From assembly GCA_902774035.1 (NCBI GenBank), contig CACYHA010000012.1, positions 1 to 53,249 of the forward strand: DNA of 53,249 nt, read 5' to 3'. The translations under genes and the position numbers were made by a program. Below are positions 22,935-32,342 of this stretch, piece by piece. The number at the start of each line of letters is the position of its first letter. Position 1 is the stretch's first letter. The notes beneath the pieces were generated by a model. That model searched no databases, was not told where the DNA came from, and worked only from the letters and a program-made list of their open reading frames with translations. The stretch is from Oscillospiraceae bacterium (lineage in GTDB: Bacteria > Bacillota > Clostridia > Oscillospirales > Acutalibacteraceae).

Positions 22935-24305
22935 TCAGACCATGGTTTCGGGATGGAAGACCTCGTCGAACCGCTCGGCGGAAAGGAAGCCGAGGGCGAC
23001 GCAGGCCTCTTTCAGAGAGATGTTCTCCCTGTAGGCTTTTTTTGCGGTGTTTGCCGCGTTTTCATAGCCGATGTAGGGGTTCAGCGCCGTGACGAGCATG
23101 AGCGAATCGTGCAGGTTGCGGCGCATTTTTTCTTTGTTGGCCTTGATGCCGCAGACGCAGTTTTCGCAAAAAGAACGCATCGCGTCGGAAAGCAGGCGGC
23201 AGGACTGCAAAAAGTTATAGGCGATCACGGGCATGAAGACGTTGAGTTCAAAGTTGCCCTGGGACGCCGCCATGCCGATTGCCGCGTCGTTGCCCATGAC
23301 CTGCGCAGCGACCATCGTCACGGCTTCGCACTGCGTGGGATTGACCTTGCCGGGCATAATGGAGGAGCCCGGCTCGTTTTCGGGAATGAAGATCTCACCC
23401 AGGCCGCAGCGCGGGCCGCTGGCAAGGTGGCGCACGTCGTTGGCGATCTTCCAGAGGTTTGCCGCCAGCGCCTTGAGCGCTCCGTGGGCGAAGACGAGGG
23501 CATCCTTGGCCGTCAGGGCGTGGAACTTGTTCTCCTCGCTGGAAAAATCCTTTCCCGTCAGCGCCGAAACCTCGGCCGCCGCGCGTTCGGCAAAGCCGGG
23601 CGGGCAGTTCAGTCCTGTGCCGACCGCCGTCCCGCCGAGGGCGAGTTTTTTGAGGAAGGGCAGAGCGGAGAGAAGCATGGCTTCGTTCTCTTCCAGCATC
23701 CCGCGCCAGCCGGAGATCTCTTGCGAAAAGGCGATCGGCACGGCGTCCTGCAGATGGGTGCGGCCGCTTTTGACGACGCCGACATTTTCCGCTTCCAGCG
23801 TCCGGAAGGCCGCCGCAAGTTTCCGCAGGGCGGGCAAAACGGCGTCTTCAATGGCGCAGACGGCGGCGATGTGCATCGCGGTCGGGAAGGTATCGTTGGA
23901 GCTCTGCGACATGTTCACGTCGTCGTTCGGGTGCAGCAGCTTTTTTCCGGCGAGGGCGTTGCCGCGGCCGGCGATGACCTCGTTGGCATTCATGTTGCTC
24001 TGGGTTCCGCTGCCGGTCTGCCAGACCACAAGGGGAAAGTGCCCGCGCAGCGCGCCGGAGATCACTTCGTCCGCCGCAGCGCAGAGATACTTGCATTTTT
24101 CTTCCGTCATGCGCTCGGGCTGCAGGGCAAGGTTCGCCAGCGCCGCAGCTTTTTTCAGGATGCCGAAGGCGCGCAGGATCTCTTCCGGCATGGTCTCCGT
24201 CCCGATCTTGAAATTCTGAAAGCTGCGCTGGGTCTGGGCGCCCCAGTATTTATTGGCGGGCACCAGCATCTCGCCCATGGAATCGTGTTCGGTTCTGTAT
24301 TGCAT
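22935..24305 (-). CDS. fumC: Class II fumarate hydratase
   Basis: 456 residues, usual length. TGSGTQSNMNANEVIAGR, SSNDTFPTAMHIAA and the superfamily signature GSSIMPGKVNPTQCEA are present, with SGRTHLQDAVPI. FumC interconverts fumarate and malate without an iron-sulfur cluster. The start lies two bases past the sirtuin stop, so the two are co-transcribed. Aspartase is unlikely because the whole C-terminal half follows fumarase. Confidence 0.93.
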   Translation of the reverse strand: MQYRTEHDSMGEMLVPANKYWGAQTQRSFQNFKIGTETMPEEILRAFGILKKAAALANLALQPERMTEEKCKYLCAAADEVISGALRGHFPLVVWQTGSGTQSNMNANEVIAGRGNALAGKKLLHPNDDVNMSQSSNDTFPTAMHIAAVCAIEDAVLPALRKLAAAFRTLEAENVGVVKSGRTHLQDAVPIAFSQEISGWRGMLEENEAMLLSALPFLKKLALGGTAVGTGLNCPPGFAERAAAEVSALTGKDFSSEENKFHALTAKDALVFAHGALKALAANLWKIANDVRHLASGPRCGLGEIFIPENEPGSSIMPGKVNPTQCEAVTMVAAQVMGNDAAIGMAASQGNFELNVFMPVIAYNFLQSCRLLSDAMRSFCENCVCGIKANKEKMRRNLHDSLMLVTALNPYIGYENAANTAKKAYRENISLKEACVALGFLSAERFDEVFHPETMV

Positions 24306-24307
24306 CG

Positions 24308-25045
24308 TTACACTCCCAGTTCTTCGAGCTCGCGCACCACGTCCACCACGTCCCGGTGGAAGGCGAGGTCGGCGCGCACGTCGTAATCCGTTTCGCTTTT
24401 GTTGATGAGGATCAGATTGCCGCCGCGGAAATACCGCAGATAGGAGGCCGCAGGGTAGACCACCAGCGACGTTCCGACGACCACGAGGGTGTCCGCGCGT
24501 TCGATCGCGTCTACCGCGCCGCCGACCACATCCATGTCGAGCGGCTCCTCATAGAGCACCACATCGGGCTTGATCACGCCGCCGCAGCGCGGACAGTGCG
24601 GCACTTTTTCCTCCGTCAGCACCGCATCGAGGCCGTACTTCGCCCCGCAGCGCATACAGAGGTTGCGCGTCACGGCGCCGTGCAGTTCAAAAACGCGGCT
24701 TGATCCCGCCGCCTGATGCAGACCGTCGATGTTCTGGGTCACGACCGCAACGTCGCGGCCGTCCTTTTCAAGCGAAGCGAAAAAGCGGTGGGCTTTGTTG
24801 GGCTTCGCGTCGGGGTAGATCATGGCCGAACGGTAGAATTCATAGAACAGCGCCGGGTCGCGGTCAAAGAACGAGCGCGATATGATCTGCTCCGGCCGGT
24901 ATTTCAGTCCGCTGTCGCGGTTGTAGAGCCCGTCGGCCGAACGGAAATCGGGAATGCCGCTGGGCACGCTGATCCCCGCGCCGGTGAAGACCACAAGACG
25001 CCGGCTGGCTTTCAAAATCGCCGCAAGACGTTCAATGTCTTTCAT
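24308..25045 (-). CDS. NAD-dependent protein deacylase (sirtuin)
   Basis: 245 residues. GAGISVPSGIPDFRS (NAD site), TQNIDGLH, catalytic His in FELHGAV, a zinc site with CMRC and CPRC, and VGTSLVVYPAA. It removes acyl groups from lysine using NAD+. ATG 25045 is chosen because AGAGGTG precedes it; a GTG at 25054 sits on that ribosome binding site. It heads the fumC-acyltransferase-mutY run. Confidence 0.92.
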   Translation of the reverse strand: MKDIERLAAILKASRRLVVFTGAGISVPSGIPDFRSADGLYNRDSGLKYRPEQIISRSFFDRDPALFYEFYRSAMIYPDAKPNKAHRFFASLEKDGRDVAVVTQNIDGLHQAAGSSRVFELHGAVTRNLCMRCGAKYGLDAVLTEEKVPHCPRCGGVIKPDVVLYEEPLDMDVVGGAVDAIERADTLVVVGTSLVVYPAASYLRYFRGGNLILINKSETDYDVRADLAFHRDVVDVVRELEELGV

Positions 25046-25163
25046 GAAACGCACCTCTTTTAGATAGAGTTCTTATTATTTTACCATATTTCACAAAAAA
25101 AGGCAACTGTTTTTCGGTTCTGCAGCGCGGCGAAAAAATTTTTTCGTTTTTTTCGGTTTTCTA

Positions 25164-25218
25164 TTGACATTGAGGCGCGGCTCGCATATAATATTAATAG
25201 TTGAACAACTGCTCAACT
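25164..25218 (+). promoter_or_regulatory. Consensus promoter and ArsR-type operator
   Basis: TTGACA (25164-25169), 17 bases, TATAAT (25187-25192). A dyad AGTTGA-N8-TCAACT follows at 25199-25218, at or just after the expected start of transcription and upstream of the arsR-like gene. ArsR/SmtB repressors bind such 6-N-6 type dyads, so autoregulation by the metal is likely. Confidence 0.75.
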
Positions 25219-25239
25219 ACTCAACAAGGGGTGAACGAC

Positions 25240-25602
25240 ATGGACGAAAACGAAAAACTTGAACTTTGCGAGAGCGAGTGCATCCATGAGGACATTGTGC
25301 GCTTTGTGCAGGCAAAGCTCCAGCCCGCCGGCGATTATGAGGAGCTTGCAAATCTGCTCAAGCTCTTCGGCGATCCCACCCGGGTCAAGCTTCTGCACGC
25401 GCTGGAACAGCACGAGATGTGCGTGTGCGATCTGGCGGCTTTGCTGGGCGTGACAAAATCCGCCGTGTCCCATCAGCTCAAGCTCCTGCGCATGAGCAAT
25501 CTGGTCAAAAGCCGCCGCAAGGGGCAAAACGTCTTTTACAATCTGGCCGACGACCATGTGCGCCAGATCATCGACAAGGGCTTTGAACATCTTTGGGAGT
25601 AA
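25240..25602 (+). CDS. ArsR/SmtB-family metal-sensing repressor (CadC-like)
   Basis: 120 residues. Winged HTH with LFGDPTRVKLLHALEQ, ALLGVTKSAVSHQLKLLR and a beta-wing. The alpha-3 metal motif appears as EMCVCDL (Cys-x-Cys-Asp), and the N-terminus carries Cys in CESECIHEDIV, as in CadC-type alpha3N sensors of Cd/Pb/Zn. ATG 25240 follows GGGGTGA; an upstream TTG is unlikely. It heads an operon with an HMA protein and a P1B ATPase. Confidence 0.88.
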   Translation: MDENEKLELCESECIHEDIVRFVQAKLQPAGDYEELANLLKLFGDPTRVKLLHALEQHEMCVCDLAALLGVTKSAVSHQLKLLRMSNLVKSRRKGQNVFYNLADDHVRQIIDKGFEHLWE

Positions 25603-25615
25603 GGAGAGACCGACC

Positions 25616-25831
25616 ATGAAAAAGAAATTCAACTGTGAAGTGGACTGCGCCGCCTGCGCGGCGAAGCTGGAAGCGGCCATTCAAAAGGTGGACGGCGTGG
25701 AGGACGCCAAAGTCAATTTTTTGACCCGGAAGCTGACCTTGACTGCAGCGGAAGAGCACTTTGACGCTGTGCTCGCGGCGGTCAAAAAGACCGCGAAGCG
25801 CGTGGAGCCGGACGCCGTCATCTCCCTTTGA
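25616..25831 (+). CDS. Stand-alone heavy-metal-associated (HMA) domain protein
   Basis: 71 residues, one ferredoxin-like HMA domain with metal motif DCAACAAKLE (CxxC) and the VDGVEDAKVNFLTRKLTL strand pattern. The ATPase that follows lacks its own N-terminal HMA domain, so this small protein probably supplies it as a separate metal chaperone or split domain. AAGGAGAG precedes the ATG. It is ten bases before the ATPase gene. Confidence 0.85.
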   Translation: MKKKFNCEVDCAACAAKLEAAIQKVDGVEDAKVNFLTRKLTLTAAEEHFDAVLAAVKKTAKRVEPDAVISL

Positions 25832-25840
25832 GGAAACGCC

Positions 25841-27712
25841 ATGAACAAAAAGCAAAAACAGACGCTGGTGCGCATCCTCATCACGGCGGCGGTGTTCGCC
25901 GTTTTGCTGGCGCTGCAGCTCGTCGGCGTTCTGAAGGGCTTGCCGAACCTTGCGGTCTTTGCGCTGTATCTGCCGCCTTATCTTCTGATCGGTTATGATG
26001 TTCTGCGCAAGGCCGGGCGCAACATCGTGCGCGGCAACGTGTTTGACGAAAACTTTTTGATGAGCATCGCAACGCTGGCGGCCTTCGCGCTCGGTCTGTT
26101 CGGCGAAGCGGAATATCCGGAGGCCGTGGCGGTCATGCTGTTCTATCAGGTCGGCGAGCTGTTTCAGAGCTGCGCCGTCGGCCGTTCGCGCAAGAGCATC
26201 GGCGATCTGCTGTCGCTGGCGCCCGAAACGGCGAACCTCATCACGGAAAGCGGCGTGGAAACCGTTGACCCCGACGAGGTGGAGATCGGCGCGCGTATTC
26301 TTGTCAAGCCCGGCGAAAAGGTTCCGCTGGACGGCACGGTGCAAAGCGGCAGCGCCTACCTTGACACGGCGGCGCTGACCGGCGAATCTGTGCCGCGGCT
26401 TGCGCAGCCGGGCGACGCCGTGATCAGCGGCTGCGTTGTGGCGGATGCGCCGCTGACGGTCGAAGTCACGCGCCGCTACGAGGATTCCACCGTTGCCAGA
26501 ATTCTGGAAATGGTGGAAAACGCCACCAACAAAAAAGCAAAGCTCGAAAACTTCATCACGCGCTTTGCGAAATACTATACGCCGTTTGTGACCCTCGCCG
26601 CAGTACTGCTGGCGCTGCTGCTGCCGCTGGCGTTTCATACATCCTGGGCGGACGGCATCCGCCGCGCCTGCAATTTTCTGATCGTCTCGTGCCCCTGCGC
26701 ACTGGTGATCTCCGTACCGCTGGGCTTTTTCGGCGGCATCGGCGCGGCCTCAAGGATCGGCGTGCTGGTCAAGGGCTCGAACTTTCTGGAGGCCGTCGCA
26801 AAAATGAACGTGCTGGCCATGGATAAGACCGGTACCCTCACACACGGCAGCTTTGCCGTGCAGGAGATCCTGCCGGCCGAAGGCCGGAGTGAAACCGAAC
26901 TGCTGCGCCTTGCCGCCCTCGGCGAAAGCTGCAGCAACCACCCGATCGCGCTCGCTTTGCGCGCCCGATATGGGGAGCCGCTCGACGCCTCTGCCCTCGG
27001 CGAGATACGCGAACTGGCCGGACAGGGCGTTCGCGCGGCCGTCAACGGGCAGCCATTGCTGGTGGGCAACGCGAAACTGCTCGCAGAGCACGGCGTGGAC
27101 TTTACGCCCTGCGACACGGCTGCAACGGTGGTTTACGTTGCGCTGAACGGCAGCTTCTGCGGCGCGATCCTGATCGGCGACACGGTGAAGCCGGGCGCAA
27201 AAGCGGCGCTTTCCGCGCTGAAACGCAGCGGCGTCGGCGAAACCGTGATGCTCACCGGCGACCGAAAGGCCGCGGCGCTGGCCGTGGCGGAAGCCGTCGG
27301 CGTGGACACCGTACAGGCGGAGCTGCTCCCGGCGGACAAGGTTGCCGCCGTGGAAGCGCTGCTGCAGAGCAAGGCGCCGGGTACGGCGGTCGGCTATGTC
27401 GGCGACGGACTCAACGACGCGCCTGTTCTCATGCGCGCCGACGTGGGCTTTGCCATGGGCGCCCTCGGCGCGGACGCCGCGATCGAGGCGGCGGACATCG
27501 TGCTGATGGACGACGACCTCGGCAAGCTGCCACGCACGGTCGCCATCGCCCGCAAAACGATGGGCATCGTCAAGGGCAACGTCGCGTTTGCCTTGGCGGT
27601 CAAGCTGGCGATCCTTGTCCTGAGCGCTTTCGGTCTCGCGTCCATGTGGATGGCCGTTTTCGGCGATGTGGGCGTGGCGGTGCTTTGCATTCTCAACGCG
27701 ATGCGCAATTAG
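25841..27712 (+). CDS. cadA: P1B-type heavy-metal-exporting ATPase (Cd/Zn/Pb class)
   Basis: 623 residues. Actuator TGES, transmembrane metal site SCPCALVISVPLG (CPC), phosphorylation motif DKTGTLTHG, nucleotide-binding HP in NHPIALAL, TGDRKAAA and GDGLNDAP hinge. The final TM carries a conserved Asp (FGDVGVAVL), typical of Zn/Cd/Pb pumps. No N-terminal metal-binding domain. It exports toxic divalent metal and is probably induced through the ArsR-like regulator upstream. Confidence 0.92.
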   Translation: MNKKQKQTLVRILITAAVFAVLLALQLVGVLKGLPNLAVFALYLPPYLLIGYDVLRKAGRNIVRGNVFDENFLMSIATLAAFALGLFGEAEYPEAVAVMLFYQVGELFQSCAVGRSRKSIGDLLSLAPETANLITESGVETVDPDEVEIGARILVKPGEKVPLDGTVQSGSAYLDTAALTGESVPRLAQPGDAVISGCVVADAPLTVEVTRRYEDSTVARILEMVENATNKKAKLENFITRFAKYYTPFVTLAAVLLALLLPLAFHTSWADGIRRACNFLIVSCPCALVISVPLGFFGGIGAASRIGVLVKGSNFLEAVAKMNVLAMDKTGTLTHGSFAVQEILPAEGRSETELLRLAALGESCSNHPIALALRARYGEPLDASALGEIRELAGQGVRAAVNGQPLLVGNAKLLAEHGVDFTPCDTAATVVYVALNGSFCGAILIGDTVKPGAKAALSALKRSGVGETVMLTGDRKAAALAVAEAVGVDTVQAELLPADKVAAVEALLQSKAPGTAVGYVGDGLNDAPVLMRADVGFAMGALGADAAIEAADIVLMDDDLGKLPRTVAIARKTMGIVKGNVAFALAVKLAILVLSAFGLASMWMAVFGDVGVAVLCILNAMRN

Positions 27713-27774
27713 CAAACGGGGTTTAAAACCCGAGCGAAATCAGCACAAAGAATTCAGAAAATAATCAATGAAAA

Positions 27775-27815
27775 GACGTTTTCAGCGGCAAACGGCCTTT
27801 GAAAGCGTCCTTTTT
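27775..27815 (+). terminator. Terminator of the cad operon
   Basis: GACGTTTTCA pairs with TGAAAGCGTC (one T-G pair), followed by CTTTTTG. Confidence 0.65.
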
Positions 27816-27850
27816 GTGCTTCTTTTGAACCGTCTGCTTTGCAGCAGCTT

Positions 27851-27991
27851 TGCGCACGGCCCTGCCGTGCGCAGGCGGCGGCGGAACCGCGCGGCCCGGG
27901 CCGCGCGAAAACGAAGCAAGGCTTCGTTTTGAACCGTGTCCTGCACGGTTCGTTCCGCCGCCGCCTTTGCCGCGCAGCGAAGCTGCGCGGC
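27851..27991. repeat. Five-hairpin four-way-junction element, copy C2
   Basis: Same plan as C1. Hairpin a 27851-27873 (TGCGCACGGC/GCCGTGCGCA). Outer 14-base stem 27874-27887 with 27952-27965 (GGCGGCGGCGGAAC/GTTCCGCCGCCGCC). Arms b 27888-27907, c 27908-27930 (10-base stem) and d 27931-27951 (8-base stem) lie back to back with no unpaired junction base. Hairpin e 27969-27991, GAA loop. Arms c and d have sequences unlike C1 but pair perfectly. It lies between convergent cadA and GH20 genes. Confidence 0.8.
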
Positions 27992-28095
27992 AGCAGAAGG
28001 AAGCGCCGAGAAAATCTGCGGAAGGAGCCCCAACAGCGCTTTCTTTTTCGTTTTGACGTTTTTCGCGGAATGCAACAGTTCCGCTTTTCATTTTA

Positions 28096-28255
28096 GTAAT
28101 CACTGATTTACGCAGGCGTAAAAATCTTAGCGGCAAGTTTTCCGTCATTTTGCACAGAGATCTCTTGAAAGCCGTCAGGCTTTCAAGAGATCTCTGTAAC
28201 ATCTGACGAAGAATTTTCTCGCCAATCTTCGCACGCTGTGTTGATCAGCGATTCC
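28096..28255. repeat. MITE-like element, family A, copy 2
   Basis: 160 bases. The left end GTAATCACTGATTTACGCAG and the reverse-complemented right end GGAATCGCTGATCAACACAG are imperfect inverted repeats of about 55 bases. The centre is a perfect 20-base stem (28154-28173 with 28178-28197, loop GTCA). The core matches copy 1 at 1184-1344. It ends two bases from the GH20 stop codon. No T-run follows the stem on either strand, so it is not a classical terminator. Confidence 0.7.
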
Positions 28256-28256
28256 T

Positions 28257-29753
<1,497 letters not shown>

Positions 29754-29763
29754 CGGTTCCACC

Positions 29764-30681
29764 TCAGTTCAGGTAACCGGCAATGTACTGGGAGGTCAGC
29801 GTCTGGAAGCGGAGCTTGGCCGCCGCGTCGCCCACCAGCGCGTGTCCCGCGTTCTGGAAGGTGACGAAATCATGCCGCACCCCGGCGCTCGAAAGCGCAG
29901 TGTCCAGCCGCAGGGCATTGGAATAGGGAACGACCGTATCGTCGGTACCGTGGGCCATCAGCGTCGGCACGGTGGAGGCTGTGACGAGCTTTGCCGGAGA
30001 GATGCTGCGCAGCATCGGCAAAAACGCTTCGGCAAGGCCGCTTTCCAGTGCGGAGGCCACGAAGTTCGGGTCAAGGCCGATGTTCGTGATGACCGACTGC
30101 ACCACGTCGGAGGAGCGGATGAACTCCGGATCGGTGAAGTCCGTCGGCGCGCTGCTGCTGATCGCCGCCGTGATGCGCACCGGGGATTCCGCAGCCTTGC
30201 TGTAGGCATAGAGCAGCGCAAGGTGGCCGCCGGCGGACTCGCCGACGAGCACCGTCTTGGTGAGGGTGACGCCGTTGTAATCCGCGGTCTGCCTGATGGC
30301 GTTCAGCGCGGCGGTGATGTCGGCAAGCTGGTCGGAGAACAGCACGCCGTTGCCGAGAAAGCGGTAGTTCATGGTGGCTGTGGCATAGCCCTGCCTGTTC
30401 CATTTCTTTGCTTCATAGGTGTAGCTCTCCTTGTCGCCGGAGACCCAGGCGCCGCCGTGCAAAAACAGGAGCAGTCCGGCGCTGGATTTGCCGGAGGGCA
30501 GATAGAGGTCAAGATTCTGGGTGTCCGCGCTGCCGTAGGAGAAGGTCTGCACCAGCCCTTTTTCGGGCGTGAACGGCGCGGGCGCAGGCGTGGGGTCGGC
30601 GGTACCTCCGCCGAGATTGAATCCGAAGAGGGAAAGGAACGTCATGATCCAGGAGAGAAACAGTGCAAAGAGCTGCTGCAT
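29764..30681 (-). CDS. Secreted or anchored alpha/beta-hydrolase (esterase/lipase, HSL-like)
   Basis: 305 residues. A hydrophobic N-terminus (2-20) and a Pro-rich linker precede the hydrolase domain. Oxyanion motif LFLHGGAWVSGDKE, nucleophile elbow VGESAGGH, Asp in MAHGTDDTVVPY and His in NAGHAL complete the triad. Such enzymes often deacetylate sugars, which suits a neighbour of GH20. ATG 30681 follows AAAGGCGG. Confidence 0.85.
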   Translation of the reverse strand: MQQLFALFLSWIMTFLSLFGFNLGGGTADPTPAPAPFTPEKGLVQTFSYGSADTQNLDLYLPSGKSSAGLLLFLHGGAWVSGDKESYTYEAKKWNRQGYATATMNYRFLGNGVLFSDQLADITAALNAIRQTADYNGVTLTKTVLVGESAGGHLALLYAYSKAAESPVRITAAISSSAPTDFTDPEFIRSSDVVQSVITNIGLDPNFVASALESGLAEAFLPMLRSISPAKLVTASTVPTLMAHGTDDTVVPYSNALRLDTALSSAGVRHDFVTFQNAGHALVGDAAAKLRFQTLTSQYIAGYLN

Positions 30682-30711
30682 AAAATCGCCGCCTTTCAAA
30701 GTGTTAAACTT

Positions 30712-30740
30712 ATTATAGCAGGTCGGCCGCAAAAAAGCAA
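30712..30740 (-). promoter_or_regulatory. Promoter of the esterase-GH20 operon
   Basis: Minus strand: TTGCTT (30735-30740), 17 bases, TATAAT (30712-30717). Confidence 0.7.
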
Positions 30741-30777
30741 GTGCGATCGCCGCGCGTTATCCCCCGCCGAAAACAAA

Positions 30778-30844
30778 GGAATCGCTGAATGAATCAGCGA
30801 TTACCAAACGCTCCCCACAGATGATCTGCGGCAAGTTTTCTGTT
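30778..30844. repeat. Half or degenerate family A element
   Basis: GGAATCGCTG(aatgaat)CAGCGATTACC joins the two termini of family A head to head. Further in, GCGGCAAGTTTTC (from 30829) matches the left part of copy 2 (28130 region). It ends three bases before the stop codon of the DMT transporter gene. Confidence 0.5.
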
Positions 30845-30846
30845 TG

Positions 30847-31773
30847 TTATTTTACCGACTGCCTTTCTCTGTCTCCTTTTCCCCTCTGCGGAAGCTGGGC
30901 AACGATGATCGCGGCGAACATGATCGCACTGCCGACGGCTTCGCGCAAGGTGGGGACCTCGTGCAGCACGAGAAAACCGGTCAGCATGGCGAACACGGAT
31001 TCGAGGCTCATGAGCATGGAAGCGAGGGTCGGCTCGGTGCGCTGCTGGCCGAGGATCTGCAGCGTGAAAGCGACGCCGCTGGACATGATGCCGGAATAGG
31101 CGATGGACAGCGCCGCGCTTTTGATCAGCGACAGCGAGACTTCCTCTGTGAGCAGCATCGGCGGAATGCACAGCACCCCGGCAACGAAAAACTGCACGCA
31201 GGAGAGCTTGATCCCGTCCAGCTCCGGCGCCACACGATCCACAACGAGGATGTGCACGGCGTACATGAACGCGCAGCCGAGCACATAGAGGTCGGAAAAC
31301 TGCACCCCGGTGTCTTCTTTGACGCAGAGCAGGTACAGTCCGCCGACCGCCGCAAGGGCGCAGGGCCAGAGGATCGGACGGACTTTTTTGCGCAGGGCAA
31401 GGGAGAGGATCGGCACCAGCAGAATGTAAAGGGCGGTGATGAAGCCGGCCTTGCCGGAGGGTGTGCCGCGGTCGATGCCGAACTGCTGCAAAAGCGACGC
31501 AACGCTCAGCACAACGCCGCACAGCAGGCCGCCGCGCAGCAGCTTTTTGCGGTCGGTGCTCACGAAGCGTTCGGGCGCTTTGCGCTTGAGGACGGTGTCT
31601 TTGAGCAGAATCACCGGCAGCAGAAACGCCGCGCCCAGCAGGGAACGCAGGCCGATGAAAGTGAACGGCCCGACGAATTCCGCCCCCGCGCTCTGGGCAA
31701 CGAAGGAGGAGCCCCAGATCATGGCGCACAATGTGAGAATGAGGCTGCCGGTGAGATTGTCTCGTTTGGTCAT
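30847..31773 (-). CDS. DMT-superfamily transporter (EamA, RarD/YdcZ-like)
   Basis: 308 residues with ten TM segments arranged as two EamA repeats: LTLCAMIWGSSFVAQSAG in the first, ALSIAYSGIMSSGVAFTLQI and EPTLASMLMSLESVFAML in the second. These are metabolite exporters of unknown substrate. AAGGAAC precedes the ATG. It follows the 168-residue membrane protein gene by 19 bases and is likely in the same unit. Confidence 0.85.
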   Translation of the reverse strand: MTKRDNLTGSLILTLCAMIWGSSFVAQSAGAEFVGPFTFIGLRSLLGAAFLLPVILLKDTVLKRKAPERFVSTDRKKLLRGGLLCGVVLSVASLLQQFGIDRGTPSGKAGFITALYILLVPILSLALRKKVRPILWPCALAAVGGLYLLCVKEDTGVQFSDLYVLGCAFMYAVHILVVDRVAPELDGIKLSCVQFFVAGVLCIPPMLLTEEVSLSLIKSAALSIAYSGIMSSGVAFTLQILGQQRTEPTLASMLMSLESVFAMLTGFLVLHEVPTLREAVGSAIMFAAIIVAQLPQRGKGDRERQSVK

Positions 31774-31792
31774 AGATGTTCCTTCTTGGAGA

Positions 31793-32299
31793 TCAGTGGT
31801 CTTTTGCGGTCATTTTCATGCCGGAAAACTTTTGGCCGAAGGCGTTGGCCCAGGCTTCGCAGTAAAGCTTGTAATAGGACACGCCGTGCTTTTTGCGCCA
31901 GCCTTCAAAGAAATTGCACCAGATGGAGGAGGGCAGGCCGATCACGATGTAATACAGCGGGCCGAGCAGCAGACATTGCCAGGTGTGGCCGTATTCGTGG
32001 ATGCGGGCGTTGTAGGTCCATTCCTTCTTTGGATGCTGATCGCGGATGAAGATGAACAGCCCCACGGAAAGGCCACCCTGCTTCCACGGCAGATAGACGA
32101 TGTAGGCGTAACCGAAGCGCTGCCAGCGTCTGCCCAGAAGCCTGGTGCAGATCAGGAACGCGATGCCGCCGACAAGGTTGACCGGCAGCCCCCACGTCCA
32201 CTGCACGAGATAGAATAAAAAGGCTTTCAGGTCGTTTTTGAAGTTCTTTTCTTTTTTTGCGGGCGCTTTTTGGTTCAGGTCGACGCGTGGTTCAGACAT
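31793..32299 (-). CDS. Membrane protein with HEYGHTWQ motif, unknown function
   Basis: 168 residues. Hydrophobic stretches at about 29-52 and 107-125 flank RIHEYGHTWQCLLLGPLYYI, a His-Glu-x-Gly-His arrangement that can bind zinc in peptidases. No third ligand is obvious. I recall homologues only as uncharacterised proteins of gut Firmicutes and bacteroidetes. ATG 32299 follows AAAAGGAGG. It sits between a GPH transporter and a DMT transporter on the same strand. Confidence 0.55.
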   Translation of the reverse strand: MSEPRVDLNQKAPAKKEKNFKNDLKAFLFYLVQWTWGLPVNLVGGIAFLICTRLLGRRWQRFGYAYIVYLPWKQGGLSVGLFIFIRDQHPKKEWTYNARIHEYGHTWQCLLLGPLYYIVIGLPSSIWCNFFEGWRKKHGVSYYKLYCEAWANAFGQKFSGMKMTAKDH

Positions 32300-32342
32300 G
32301 AAAAAACCTCCTTTTTTTTGGCTCGCCAAAGGCGAAATTCAT

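Noticed and set aside
22059-24386. A 775-codon plus-strand frame opposite the acyltransferase and fumC
   Set aside because: Shadow of fumC and the acyltransferase; its composition (Arg/His/Gln-rich) is typical of antisense frames.
28154-28197. The 20-base perfect stem as a terminator for GH20 or cadA
   Set aside because: There is no T-run after the stem on either strand, and it lies at the centre of a MITE-like element.
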